A stretch of 64,000 nt of DNA from NCBI RefSeq assembly GCF_032854445.1, contig NC_088301.1, positions 10,724,281-10,788,280 on the forward strand. Direction: 5' to 3'. The notes below the pieces were generated by a model, which had not been told where the DNA came from, ran no database searches, and saw nothing but the letters and a program-made list of their open reading frames with translations. A program made the translations under genes and the position numbers. Shown here in pieces: positions 11,791 to 23,690 of the stretch (its first letter is position 1; each line of letters begins with the position of its first letter). Source of the stretch: Liolophura sinensis. Lineage: Eukaryota; Mollusca; Polyplacophora; Chitonida; Chitonidae.

Positions 11791-14222
11791 TAACCCATGG
11801 CCATGGGGGATGTATTTATTGAACCTTATTTTTGTGCTTTTGAGGCATATTTTGATCAGAATGTGATGGTTACATGTAGATTAAATCTCAAAAATGTCAA
11901 ATCAATGAATAACTTATGTAAATCGCTTCTGAGCATGACAGTTTGTGTTGGTTTATAGAAATGCTGAAAGATAGAATAGTGCATGGGGTTTGGTGTAAAA
12001 AATCTTCCAAGTATTAGTATAGTATTCATTCAGAGGTCATTTCACCATTAATAAATGTTGGATCTGGTAGAAATGACAGATAGGGCTTATGTAATGGATA
12101 GCCAAGAAATAGATGCCATAGATGGATACTTGTTTAATTTGCTAGGCTGCATGAACTGGACAGTTTATCAGTACAGTGGATCTGTGTCATGGGAGAGTTA
12201 CGTAGATTAAGAGATTAGCATTCTGCTTCGATCCAAACAGATGAAGTCTTACATCTCTGCATAGCAGATCACATAGCGGTTGAAGTGGCAGAACTTGCCC
12301 CGAGAAGAAAGTTATTATGCTAATTAGGTTATGTTGTAGTGAACTAGTCCTGTCAAAGTCGGCATTAGAAAGCATGAAAAATAGATCCCCGTTCTGCATA
12401 GTGTTACTGGCGAGATTGAACTGTGGAATTCCAACGCACTCTCCGTACAGTACTGGCGGAAAAGCCATGTGCTCTGAAGAGGGGATGAAAATTGATTTTT
12501 ACATAAGAGTTGTGTTACTATTGATCAGTTATGTGGACACCTCAGCCCTGTTACATGCCTATGGAAGGGTGCCACTGCTGACCAAGGATTTGTTAGGTTC
12601 CGGGTGTAAGGCCACAGGAATCCAGAGGGTAACAGTGGCACTGGCCTGAAGGAAGCAGGTGCTGGTGGCAAGGACAGTGTACCACTGTGAATACATGTAC
12701 TGTAGTTCAAGTGATCCAGTCGTTGAGACAAGCTTCCTAAAAGTCCTGTCAGAATTTTGATCCAAGTCCTTCTACATTTTACCACTGGTCTCTTCTACAT
12801 GTGTACATACATGTACCTGTATAGTTTCTCCCCTTAGTCTCTACCTTTAGGGTTTCAAGGAAGCCTGCCAAAGTCTTGCCCAATCTGATGTAATTAGCTG
12901 TATCCTTACATTATGGACTGTTGTGGTCCACCAAGCCAGGACCAGCTGAAATAGCCCGTCCATGAATGTGCATTCAGAAGCTGTCCCGGCTGGATCGTTA
13001 CCCATGAATAAGCCTTAAAAGTGGCCTGGCTCTATCAGCCCTACAGCTCATGTGAGGTCAATTCAGGAGAGAGACTGGCTGGTGAATGGATGAATGGATT
13101 TCCTTGGCCTCCAATCAGTGATTACCCCAGACAGTTGTGCATTTCATCTGACCACTGGTCAGGGCAAGAAGGTGATTAGTGAGGGACTCTTGTCCACAGT
13201 GCGAAGTGACGAAACTCTAACTGGTCAATGCGTAACCAGGGACTGAATTTAAATGGTTGACAGACCATTTAAGTCGTAGCACTGGGTACACAAGGAGGGA
13301 CTCCTTACACCTGACAAGGGGCTTACCACAAACAGTGTGGAGTGACCGAGGTGTAACTGGTTATACAGTGTTAAACCATCACCACCTCATGCTTGACCAT
13401 TTGACTGACAGTTGTGGGTACAGGAGAGACACTGGCTTGTATAAACTTGCATGCCGGTGACTATATACATTTATATGCACACAGATGTGTTATCCTGTTA
13501 TAGCCTGAACACATACCCAAGGGTTAGGCTGATGGATAAGGTTCATCATTGCACAGATTACCTGTCTGCCTAAAGGTGGTATTGATTCAAGGCATTGATT
13601 GCGACCAGACTGACCCCGGCAATTTGCCATCAAAACTGCTGCGCAAGAAAACTGCCAATGAATTCCATCTGATTGAGGCGGATACGGAGTATATCTCAGG
13701 AGGTCCACACAGAGTAAGACAGAAGTTTTTCCCTGCCAGCTGTAGCCTGGTGGATTGTGTGTGTGTTGGTGTATATAAGAGATTCTGTAGGCAGAGGGGC
13801 GCTGTGTTACACAGTGTACCCAGGCAGGAACAGAGCTGTCGGTCGTGCTGGGAGTTACATGTATATCCACCCCAGGGAGGGGGGAAAACAGAAAGAGGTT
13901 TGGGAAGGATGCCAGAGATGTGTCAGGTGGTATAGCCCAGTGTGATGTGTTAAAGTACTGCCTTATGTACAGTGTACCTGTGTTACCCAGTGGATCAGAA
14001 GAGAGTACAGAACTAGTACAATACACAGGTATGGAGGTAAGCCATAGATCTGCTGGAGACAGGATTTGACATATAGCTGACATATAGTTAGAAATTGTAC
14101 CTGTTTACTTTCTGTGCTTAGAAATAGCCATGGTTTTGAGAACCTCACCTTGTTGAAATTACTGAAATGGCCGTATGTAAAGGTACAGAATATAAATTTT
14201 GCTCTTAAGAATAGCGTGTCTG

Positions 14223-14515
14223 TTGTGGTCAGACTGGTATACAACAGGTCTCATGTGAAGGACCCTATTCTCAGTGGCCAGCTCTTCGTGAAAGCCCCTA
14301 TCCTCATTGGCCAGCCTGGTGTATTACAGGTCTTGTAGGAAGGACCCGATCATCAATGGTCAGCTTGGTATGTGGCTGCTCTTTGTGAAGAACTTCGTCA
14401 ACAGTGACCAGTCTCATACACAATTGTTTGTGAAGGACTTTGTCTGCAGTGACCAGCCTGGTATACAGTAGCCGTTGTGTTAAGGACCCCGTCAGCAATG
14501 GACAGCCTGGGTCAG
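14223..14515 (+). repeat. Degenerate tandem repeat, roughly 55-60-bp unit, five to six copies
   Basis: The recurring core is CAGTGACCAGCCTGGTATAC, with variants GGTCAGACTGGTATACAAC, TGGCCAGCCTGGTGTATTAC, TGGTCAGCTTGGTATGTG, TGACCAGTCTCATACAC and TGGACAGCCTGG. Between cores lies GTGAAGGAC or a similar word followed by a C/T-rich stretch. Divergence between copies is high, so the array is old. Short open frames across it on both strands are by-products. Confidence 0.75.
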
Positions 14516-15207
14516 TTAGAAGAGTTTGAGATATGAGAACTTTTATCAAACAGTGTTGTGTTTGATGTAATCAGTCGGTGTCTTCAAACCCCCTGTCAGC
14601 CTTAGGGTTATAAGCCTGTACATGCAAGTAAGAGGTCAGGGTCAAGAGAGACAGGGGGCTGTTGAAGAGAGACAAGGCAGCACCTGTGATCGTCAGATTG
14701 TTGTCTAATACGGCTCTTTACCTGAGCCTCTCTGATGTAATTCACGATCCCGTTATGACAAGTGCTTGTTCGCTGGCTGGGTGAAGGGGACATTTTTAAC
14801 CTTGTGAGGGGGACAGAGGCTTTAAGCGTGGATGTTGTTCACTAATCTGTCTCTCTCACCTGCTGAGGACATGGATGACAGGCGAGGCAGACAGAGGTAA
14901 ATAAGTCGGCTGTGAAGATGTCCTCCTTACTCCAACAACTCACTCTCCCTGCCCTCAGGCTCTGCATGTCGCACTCTGTAGATGGTTATGAATGAACGAT
15001 TGGTCTGGATTTACCTGAGCAGCTTGCTTACCTATGCAGCAAGCTGACAAGCTCTCTTTACCTGGTCCCTTTGAGGCCATGTCATCAGCAGTATTAGCAC
15101 CTGTAATGGCAAGCTGGGACAGGTATTGATTGTCCAGGACCGGACACCCACATTTGACAACTGACCACTGGTCAGTACATCTAGTCACTTACCACTCGGT
15201 GGCTGGT

Positions 15208-15384
15208 ATGGCTGATGGGATGTCCTCCACTAGCACGGATAGCGACCACAACGTTGCCACAATCTATGAGGAAGAAGTGCCTGTGATTGTGAGACGGCGG
15301 GGGCGGACATTGAGGGTGCGGATTACCTCTGTGGGTGACGGGGATGTGCCGCATGGGGCGGGCTGCACCTGTACTCGGCCAGTC
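15208..15384 (+). CDS. MAST: Candidate alternative first coding exon of the MAST-like gene
   Basis: An ATG in good Kozak context (GGTATGG) opens 59 codons reading MADGMSSTSTDSDHNVATIY, then EEEVPVIVRRRGRTLRVRIT and more. The exon ends at PV|GTATGT, a good donor, in phase 0. This is the phase required by the acceptor at 30299, so splicing would give RPV-SDCGPVATPSP and a MAST isoform without the SAM-like region. The stretch is GC-rich against AT-rich intron and has codon-like character. No upstream AG within the open frame gives a phase-0 junction with the 2494 exon, which favours a promoter-proximal first exon over an internal one. MAST genes commonly use alternative starts. No homologue is recognised, so expression is unproven. 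Confidence 0.5.
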
Positions 15385-16551
15385 GTATGTATTCACCAAC
15401 TTGTAATTAGCTTTATACCTACATTGTACATACTTCCATTGAAAAAAGTCTACATCAACCTTATTTTATATACCTGTAATTGATGAGTTTACATATACAG
15501 CACATGGATGTATTAGTGGGAGCTATTCTACGCACATAATCGGCATGCATAGTACAGACATTCAAGGAAGCAGGTATATATACATAGGAGGTTTATTATA
15601 CGCTCCCTAACTATGATACATATGTGTAATAGGAGTCTTTGTTTTTTGGGGGTTTTTTTTTCCACCACATATACCTGAGAATACATGTGGGACTTTATGG
15701 GGTCACTGACTATACATGTAGTTACTAATGTAGGAGTATTATGTGGTAACTCAAATATATATTTGTATATATTTGCTAACTTGTCACGCTGTGTGGAAAC
15801 ACATAGGAGTTGGATGTATGTATGGTCATTCATATGCATGCATGCATGTATGATGGGTACATGGATGTTCATTATCACAGTTAATGGGAGACTGGATGAC
15901 AAGCTACACAGAAGGTCCAAGTGGCGGTAGAGCGCATCATTTTCTTCGGTGACGTTGCAGTGCTTGTGCACTTCATATATGTTTTATGAGCACACGTAAT
16001 TATGACGTAATAAAGGAAGGAACAAATGAGTTCACAGCTTGGGACTGTCTTGATACTGACAAAAATGATTTTTACAAGTTCACCATAGCTTGTAGTTGAG
16101 CAGATGCTAAATTCTCTAATCTTACAACAGTATTTATAGATTTTTACATCTAGAAAATTATCATTGCATTTGTGATTTTTGTGTAATATATGTGTACAAT
16201 ACATTTACTTAATACACAAGTAGGGTAACAAAAGAAAAAAATGAAAGCTTTACTTTGACTCAGTATTTCAGCATTTTATTATGCCACCATCAGGAGTGAA
16301 GATTACTTTGTATTACTCTTGTTCCAAATTACAAGTTACACAGACAGGTGTAGTATTCTGTAAAATAGAAGGAAGTTTTACTGTGTGTCTGATACATGTG
16401 AATTTATAACTTGTATAGACATACTTGTTTATTGTGTGTATCATAAAACTTACCAAATAACCAACAATAAAAACCAAAAATTCATGTATCCATACTTCAC
16501 TCCATTGTTGTTACATGTTACATATGTTTTGTGGATATATTATATGTCACT

Positions 16552-16812
16552 GAATTAATGTGATAATTGAACCACCAAGAACTAGATTAAAGCCTGTGGC
16601 GTCATGATTTGTCACTGTCGGATTATTAACAACACTCACCTTGGTTTAGCTGGCGACAACCCTCGTCACTTCATTGTTTTTTAAGGAGATTATTGAATTA
16701 AAGTGATATTCGAACCGACAAGAACTAAATTAAAGCCTGTGGTCACTGTCGCATTAAGAACAAAGGTTTACTTGGTTTAGCTAGCCACAACCCACGTAAC
16801 TTCTTTGGCTCA
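16552..16812 (+). repeat. Two-copy tandem duplication of about 135 bp
   Basis: The first copy (AATTAATGTGATAATTGAAC, AAGAACTAGATTAAAGCCTG, CTTGGTTTAGCTGGCGACAA) is followed by a second (AATTAAAGTGATATTCGAAC, AAGAACTAAATTAAAGCCTG, CTTGGTTTAGCTAGCCACAA). The second copy is slightly shorter. A minus-strand SINE abuts the right end at 16816. Confidence 0.8.
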
Positions 16813-16815
16813 AGG

Positions 16816-16980
16816 TTTATTTACTTTATTTATTTGATTGGTGTTTTACGCCGTACTCAAGAATATTTCACTTATACTACGTCTACCAGATTTATGGTGG
16901 GAGGAATCTGGGCAGAACCCGAGGGAAACCCACAACCATCGCAGGTTGCTGGCAGACCTTTCCACGTACGGCCGGAGAGC
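16816..16980 (-). mobile_element. 5'-truncated common SINE, minus strand (copy 6)
   Basis: The plus strand reads TTTATTTATTTGATTGGTGT, TTTACGCCGTACTCAAGAAT, then TTATGGTGGGAGGAATCTGG and TTTCCACGTACGGCCGGAGA. This is the reverse complement of the SINE tail and body. The tRNA-like head is absent after about 16980. Confidence 0.9.
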
Positions 16981-17964
16981 ATTGGCTCAAGATATACATG
17001 TTAGTACACACTCCGGGTACATCACACCGCGAGTGTAAAAAAAATACCATTGACTTTGTCTTGTTATTCAGCTCATTCCGGCGTTAAACATATTGATTTT
17101 CAGTTGTTGTTTTTCTGTACTGTATACGTATATGGGTACGTGGTTGTGGCAATGCATCTTAGCTCTCTCCCCTACTGCCTTCATAATACTGCCCTCTTTG
17201 GCTCTAAGAACGGTCACATCTCCATGTAACGATTCTCAAAGATCATTGATTTTCACTGTATTGAATTGCATTATACGTTGCATGTACTGTATGAGGAGGA
17301 CGATATTCTGTTACACTCTTAGATGGATTGTACATAGATCTTGTTTCACTTCACCTTGCACAAGTACCGCTGCATGCTCCACTCTTATTTTAACCGCCTT
17401 ACATAACACATTCAGGTGAGTCCTAAGTCAGTTTTCTGTACACGTACATACGTGTACACATCCACTCAGATGTATGAGATGCAAATACAGTTCTTGACTT
17501 TTCTTCAGGAAATTCATTGGCAAAATGAATAAAGCATAGACCTACTCTAACTCCTTTCTCTATGTCATACATATGGTCATGGTAATAGAGGTACATTTGT
17601 AATGTGAAGTTACATGCTGTGTGCATGCGTGTACATGTGTATTTATTACGTGGTTGACTGCTTGTAGGCTTTCCCACCCACCCTGTTATATAATATCATA
17701 CATTAAGTGCTACATTCATAATTGTATTATGAAAGGTTATCTAGTCAGGCTGCTGTTTAAGCATGTACATATATTATTAACAGCAGGGTCGATTGAGGTT
17801 CCCATGTATACCTATGAACACAGTTGACCCATATGGCATATGTGTGCTCTGTTGTTTAAACCTGTATAATCAGTACACATATGTCACCAGGGATTTCATG
17901 TAGTGTTATTGTTAATGCCACACATTCAGAAATGCTGTTGACAAAGAGTAACATGCAGTCAAGG

Positions 17965-18115
17965 TGTCTAGACTGCGACAGCTAAAAACACTATAAACTT
18001 TGACACTTGTGATCGTGTGTTCAAATCCAGCCTTGGCTACATCTGTTTAGGAAGTTTGTCAGTTACCTAGCTGACAGGGTGCTGTGGGAGGAGGAAATTT
18101 AACATACTGTATGCA
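17965..18115 (+). mobile_element. Possible fragment of another tRNA-related SINE
   Basis: GATCGTGTGTTCAAATCCAG is B-box-like. It is followed by GGAAGTTTGTCAGTTACCTA and GCTGTGGGAGG, reminiscent of SINE bodies but unlike the main family here. The evidence is thin and ends are approximate. Confidence 0.35.
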
Positions 18116-19554
18116 AGCATGTTAATTTATGCATGGAAGAAACTGAACCTTTAAAGAACTCTCAGAATTTGTCAAAATGTGTAACTTTGAATGAAGTTTT
18201 AAGTTTATTACTGTGTTGTGGTGTATTGTACAAATTACCTCATAAATAATAAATATACATGTAGTTCATGTAATGCCACTCTCCAGTCTTAAGGTCCATA
18301 TGCCTGGAAACATCTGACCAAAGTATAATGGTAAATGACTTAAAATTTCACACAACAATTTGTAGTATTTTCTTAGAAACAAATTTTTGACATAAAATAT
18401 TACATGTGGTAGTGACACTCATGTTTTGCCAAGTAGAGCATTTATATCATCTTAATTTGTGAAGAAGCCTCATCATGTCATCCTTAGATTAGTGGAACTC
18501 TCAGAATCGGGAAAAATATAAAAGTTAGTCCTGAATGAAATTTTAGTGTACTTATGATACATGTAAATACACGGTTAGTTTTGGTTGTTGGCACTGCCCC
18601 GAAAGCCCATGATTTTGCCATGTACATGTACAATATGTTCAAGTAGACTACCGTCCAGACCCATAAAATATAGATGTGCTCGTACATGTATGGAGGTATC
18701 AAACTTTTCAGTTAAATATTCATGTTTTTTTTCTGACAAGAAATTGAGCCACGCTTGCCAGAATTCAACCATAATGCATATACTCATAAAATATTGGTTG
18801 TCAAAGAAATACATGTAGCAGCCACAGACATGTAGCAGACACATTTAGGGACATAAACTGAGAGTTGATTATAGAAGCTGTAAGCTCTTGTCTTATATTG
18901 TTTTATTGATGGTGCCTACCGGGTGTAAACGTGCCTTGAGGACTGAATTTGTCTGGCGCTAAGAGAACTCCGAGATTAGAACATAAAAATCACTGGCTAC
19001 ATGTAGTTCTATAACATTGAAGTAGCATGGTTTACTGCCAGCGGTGTCCCGCTGGTATAAATGTATATGCATTTACTTTACAGCTTCCCAGTTTGTGAGT
19101 AGGTATTATACCTCCAATTTATGACCACCCATACTTATGTACACCCAGCATGTTCGTATGTGGCCTGTTGTTATAGCCTGTTATTATAGCCCACACTCAT
19201 ATCCTTTAATACAATTGGTTCAAACATGGCTCGGACCCTCTTAGGAGGGTTTATAGGAAATCTCCCTGAAGTTTGTTCCCTGTGGTAGTCAGCGGTGACT
19301 TTTTCTAATGTAACTTATTTTTCGTCTTTGTATTTGAAAAAATTATGTAATGGTAATCCTAAGTATGTAAATATATGCATTTTTTTTTAGTTATACTGCA
19401 AAATACAGGTGTAATAGACATGCATCAGCTAAGTATCAATCAGTTTTAGAACTGAGACACCTGTGGAATCTCATTCTAAAATATCATTTCTTCAACATTT
19501 ACTGTGCAAAAATTGAACAAAAAAGATTATGGTTAGGGTTCTCTAAGAAGTTTT

Positions 19555-19685
19555 TTCTCCTGCAACCTGTGGGTGGTTGTTGAATTTCCCCCAGGCTCTG
19601 TCTGGTTTCTTTCCTCCACAATGCTGGTTGCAGCTGTGTATGTGAAATGTTCTCAAACACTAATCAAATAAATAAATAAATAAAT
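19555..19685 (+). mobile_element. 3' half of the common SINE (copy 7)
   Basis: GCAACCTGTGGGTGGTTGTT, CCCCCAGGCTCTGTCTGGTT, ACAATGCTGGTTGCAG, GTGAAATGTTCTCAAACACT and an (AAAT)n tail match the second half of the full-length copies. The head is missing. Confidence 0.85.
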
Positions 19686-20934
19686 AGCTGTTAAGATAGC
19701 CAACCATCAGTTTGCTGACAGGCAGTATTTCGAGCCAGATGAGGATGGTTTAACATCAGCAACTTTTTTTTTTTATAACACATTGAGTGTAAATTGTAAC
19801 CTTGGTGTTTGAAGATGACAGGAAGTGTTCAACTCGAACTTGCTCTCCCATGAAGTGAAAGCAATAATGATGTTTGTAATCTAAAACAAACTCTTATCAT
19901 AGGCAAAAACCCAGAATACAAGAACGGCAAAAAAAGTGTGCAATAGGTATTTGAGATTTATTTCTTATTATGTTGGCCCCATGATGGACCAGCTGGAGTT
20001 AGCTTCAGCTCTGTGTAAACCTCATTCCTCTGCTTAATGGACTTATTTTTGTTGCGTCTGTTTTCTCTTCAGCTCCTGAGTGAATCAAATTTATTCTTTT
20101 CCTTTTGTGTCCAAATTCTGATTTATCTGTTTGAGGGCTGAGCATGATTCTATTGTCCCAACTCTGTACATAACTGACTGGTCGTAAGGTTTATATCTAT
20201 TTGTGTTTTGTCCAGGAAGATTTTGTTGAGCTGCTTGTGGGATCAGATTCTGTGTCTGTGTTTTTGGTTTTATGCTTCACAACCCCCCTTGATACCGTTT
20301 CCGTCGTGTGACAGGCTGTTTAGTTCTGTGTAACTACTTGGTTTATCAGCTTGATCCTGTTTTTGTTGTGTAAACTATTTCTCTACCATGATCCTTACAT
20401 ACGGTATGCCGGCTGTGAATGGGCTGTTGCCAAACTCATCCATCTCGAGCTCTCCGCAGCAGCTAAATGAAGCCTGTAAACAGGAATTAATCCCAGGTGT
20501 AATGTGTTAATATTGTGGAGATTTTAACTCTGGTGTATTTGGACAGACACGGCTCAGACAATGTAGGTGTCGAACTGTTATCCAGTCTGGAGTCACATAT
20601 TCATCCTCCAAATACAAACCTCAGGGTGCCTGAATAGACTCGATTAGGTTTGTGTATGCCTGCTTCGTTTACATGTTTCACTAGTATCCCAGGCTATAAC
20701 TTTAGCAACCTGTGCAACAGCTGTATTCTATGTGTTCTGAGGCCAAAGTAGAAAGAAGAGAGAAAAAAACAGTGGCAATAAAACAACAAACAAAATTGTC
20801 AATCTATTTTGTTAATGGAAAAACAGGCAGAGAGGCCCTCAGACTGTGGCTATGGTAAGTGAGATGTTTATTACACTGTACCAGTGGCTTGAAGTGTTAG
20901 AGGCTAGAGGAGCGGTTTGGTGATACTTGTATGT

Positions 20935-21430
20935 GTAGGCGCAGTGATAATGCATACTATGTGTGTTAAATGCAGCATTAATACATACTGTAAATGATTC
21001 TTGTAGCTGCGGTAATAATGCATACTGCGTACATGTTATAGATGTGGTAATAATGCATACTGCATACATAATGCACAGATACATGGTATAGATGTGGTAA
21101 TAATGCATACTGCATACATAATGCACAGATACATGGTATAGATGTGGTAATAATGCATACTGCATACATAATGCACAGATACAGATACATGTTATAGATG
21201 AGGTAATAATGCACAGATACAGGTACATGTTATAGATGAGGTAATAATGCACAGATACAGATACATGTTATAGATGAGGTAATAATGCATAGATACGGAT
21301 ATTTGTTATAGACGTGCTAATAATGCATACTGTATGTCCTATATGCCGTGATATTGTACTGTGTGTGATAGATGCTGAAATAATGCATATTGTAGGTGAT
21401 GGATGCTTTCATAATGCATACTGCACCTCT
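20935..21430 (+). repeat. Tandem repeat around TAATAATGCATAC, 38-50-bp period
   Basis: Units such as GATGTGGTAATAATGCATAC, TGCATACATAATGCACAGAT, ACATGGTATA recur at 50 bp between about 21040 and 21180, then at 38-44 bp (GATGAGGTAATAATGCACAG) to about 21300. More diverged units on both sides keep the words TAATGCATACTG or ATAATGCATA. The minus-strand open frames across it (repeated His-Tyr-Tyr words) come from the repeat and are not a gene. Confidence 0.88.
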
Positions 21431-22805
21431 CTGAGATGCATACTGTGATAATGTGTGTACCGTATTTCATCTGACTGCTGAGATTGCCTGGCACGGAAGG
21501 TAGAACTTTTTACTTCAATACAGGAGAAAATTGTTTGCGTGAAACCTGTTGATTGTTGGATGTTTCAACACTGTGAGCACTTATTTCTTAGAAAGGCCAT
21601 GGAAGTAAATACAGAAATCAGGATGGTCACAGTTTTCATCTGAAATCACACCATCCAGTCATCATTCCGTTCTCATTTGGAATTAGCGGAGAACTGTAAA
21701 CATGTTGCCTAATAGACGGAAGATATTAGACTAGGCAAATCACGAAGCAGACCAGCCACTCTGGCCAAGCCTTTATCACGCAATTCCCACTTCTCCCTTG
21801 GTGATAATGTTTGTCATTTCTATCAGTGCTGTGGCACATGCACGTACAACAAACAGTGGCTTTCCATCAGGCAATCTCAGCATAGTGTTCAACACAGCCA
21901 TCATCTAATGGTGATTCCAGTGGGGGAAAATATGATACTTGCAAAGTAGCCTTTTGGCAAATGGAGTATCAGAAGGGAAGCTTAAAATTATGGAAGTACA
22001 AAACTTTGTGTCTGGTGATAATATTTCACAATCATGTATATCCAAGCATATCATTATAAATTTAGGGGATTAAATTTAGTAATTAAATTTGATTTACAAA
22101 CTAGCATATACATGTACCAACTTTGACGAAACAAATAAAGACATTTAAGGTCACAAATGTCACGCATAGGAATGGTATTTAAAAAGCTTTATTCCATTAT
22201 ATGCAATCATATTTTTAAGATTTATGTTTTTTGTGTGTGTGTTTTTTTTTGATAGCTGTGGGATATTTGTCTGACTATACAGGATATAGATACATTCATT
22301 TAACTAGTGACAGCTGTATGGTGTTAAGTTTTCTCTTTGATAGGTCTGGGCTAGGTGAAATGTTCAGGCCATGAAGGTTGGGACGCCTGGGTTCTACTCA
22401 GCTGTCTGTGCTCTGTACAGATTGTGTGGATCTTCTCATCAACATTAACCTTAACACACTGTAAATCCACATAAAGCCTGATGGATGACAGTCCAGATAA
22501 TAGACCCCTTCATTGCTACACCCATGTTCATGTAGGGGTAGGTCTAAAACTACGCCTTCCTGTGACAAGTATCCTATTCATAGCATCACCCTAGGGATTA
22601 TATGTTCACCTCCTTCAACTTTAAATTTTGTATCTCCCCGGCCATTATTTTAGCTGATAGGTGTTGTACAAAAACTTACCCAGTATTTATATCGTTAAGC
22701 AATATTTGGACCTTGTTGCATCATGAATAATAATTATAAATTGATTTGAAATTTTGACCTAAAGTAAATAAAGCTAAAATATGAATTAAGGTAATTAATT
22801 TGAAA

Positions 22806-23245
22806 ATTATGCGTTAAAATACTTCATTTATTTTTCAGATTTTTTATACGCTGTTGAAAGACATTCAAATATTATAATATTATGGTGGGCTTTATAAACC
22901 ATACTGACAGTGTCTAGCTGACTTTGACTTCACATCACCTTTTTTCCCTGATGTTCACTAGAAGAAAGGAATTTTTGGGAATTCCATTTCAGTAATCTTT
23001 TACTCATGGGTATAAAGAGTTATTCCATCATTCAGTGATTAGAGTTCTCATGACATCAGACTTACTAAACTTCGATAGTATGGTCCATAAAACCCACCTT
23101 ACAATGCAAATGTTTGAACTCCTTTAACTCTTTTCACAAAAATCTAAAAAAAATAAATGAGAGTATATTTTATATGCATAGCTTTAAATGGTCTATTTAG
23201 TGATGCTTACTTAGATTTTTAGAGGTCTTTTCCTTCAGGTCCAAG
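22806..23245. mobile_element. Long-inverted-repeat MITE, copy A
   Basis: The left arm (CTTCATTTATTTTTCAGATT, CATTCAAATATT, TATGGTGGGCTTTATAAACC, ATACTG) is mirrored by the right arm. The reverse complement of the right arm reads CTCATTTATTTTTTTTAGAT, GTTCAAACATTTGC, GTAAGGTGGGTTTTATGGAC and CATACT. Arms are about 100 bp or more and surround a core near TTGGGAATTCCATTTCAGTA. A second copy lies at about 45015-45460. No open frame is present. This is probably a non-autonomous DNA transposon whose family I cannot name. Ends are approximate. Confidence 0.75.
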
Positions 23246-23593
23246 ACCTCTTTGTGACCCTGGAGCCTGAGCTACATCTGTATTTGTAGACAGCATATCA
23301 GGATTGTTGAAAATTTGGCTAATTTACTTGGACCAATCAGAACATGTTCATGTGTATAACCTGAAAGTTTCTCCATGCTGGAGATATTTTTTTTGCCTGA
23401 TTCTGGCTTTTGCTGTTGTCTTCATCCATGTGTTTGTCATCCTTACACATTCAGTACAGAATTTTGCGCATTAGAATATATGTTAAATGAGCTAAGATTT
23501 TGTCTACTCATATCACCTGAGAGTTTCATTGATCACAGAAATGTTTTGTGAGGTTTATGTGGATGGTCAGTGGCAGAAATAATATTTTACAAA

Positions 23594-23690
23594 TTTATTT
23601 ATTTGATTGGTGTTTTATGCCATACTCAATAATATTTCATATATACAACAGCGACCAGCATTATGGTGGATGGACTTCTGGCAGATTCCT
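23594..23690 (-). mobile_element. 3' fragment of the common SINE, minus strand (copy 8)
   Basis: The plus strand reads TTTATTTATTTGATTGGTGT, TTTATGCCATACTCAATAAT and CCAGCATTATGGTGGATGGA. This is the reverse complement of the SINE 3' part, after which similarity stops. Confidence 0.88.

Noticed and set aside
13040-13460. Apparent two-copy repeat around AACTGGTCAATGCG and AACTGGTTATACAG
   Set aside because: Similarity between the halves is loose and not continuous enough to call by eye; a dot-plot would be needed.
13490-14083. 197-codon minus-strand open frame
   Set aside because: This is the longest frame outside the exons, but it has no recognisable domain or splice context. Its composition looks random and it overlaps several frames on the other strand.
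15528-15971. 147-codon minus-strand frame
   Set aside because: It crosses AT-rich, ATGCATGC-type low-complexity sequence. It has no domain and no plausible exon boundaries.
20839-21252. 137-codon minus-strand frame rich in His, Tyr and Ile
   Set aside because: It is generated by the TAATAATGCATAC tandem repeat; the peptide repeat simply mirrors the DNA repeat.
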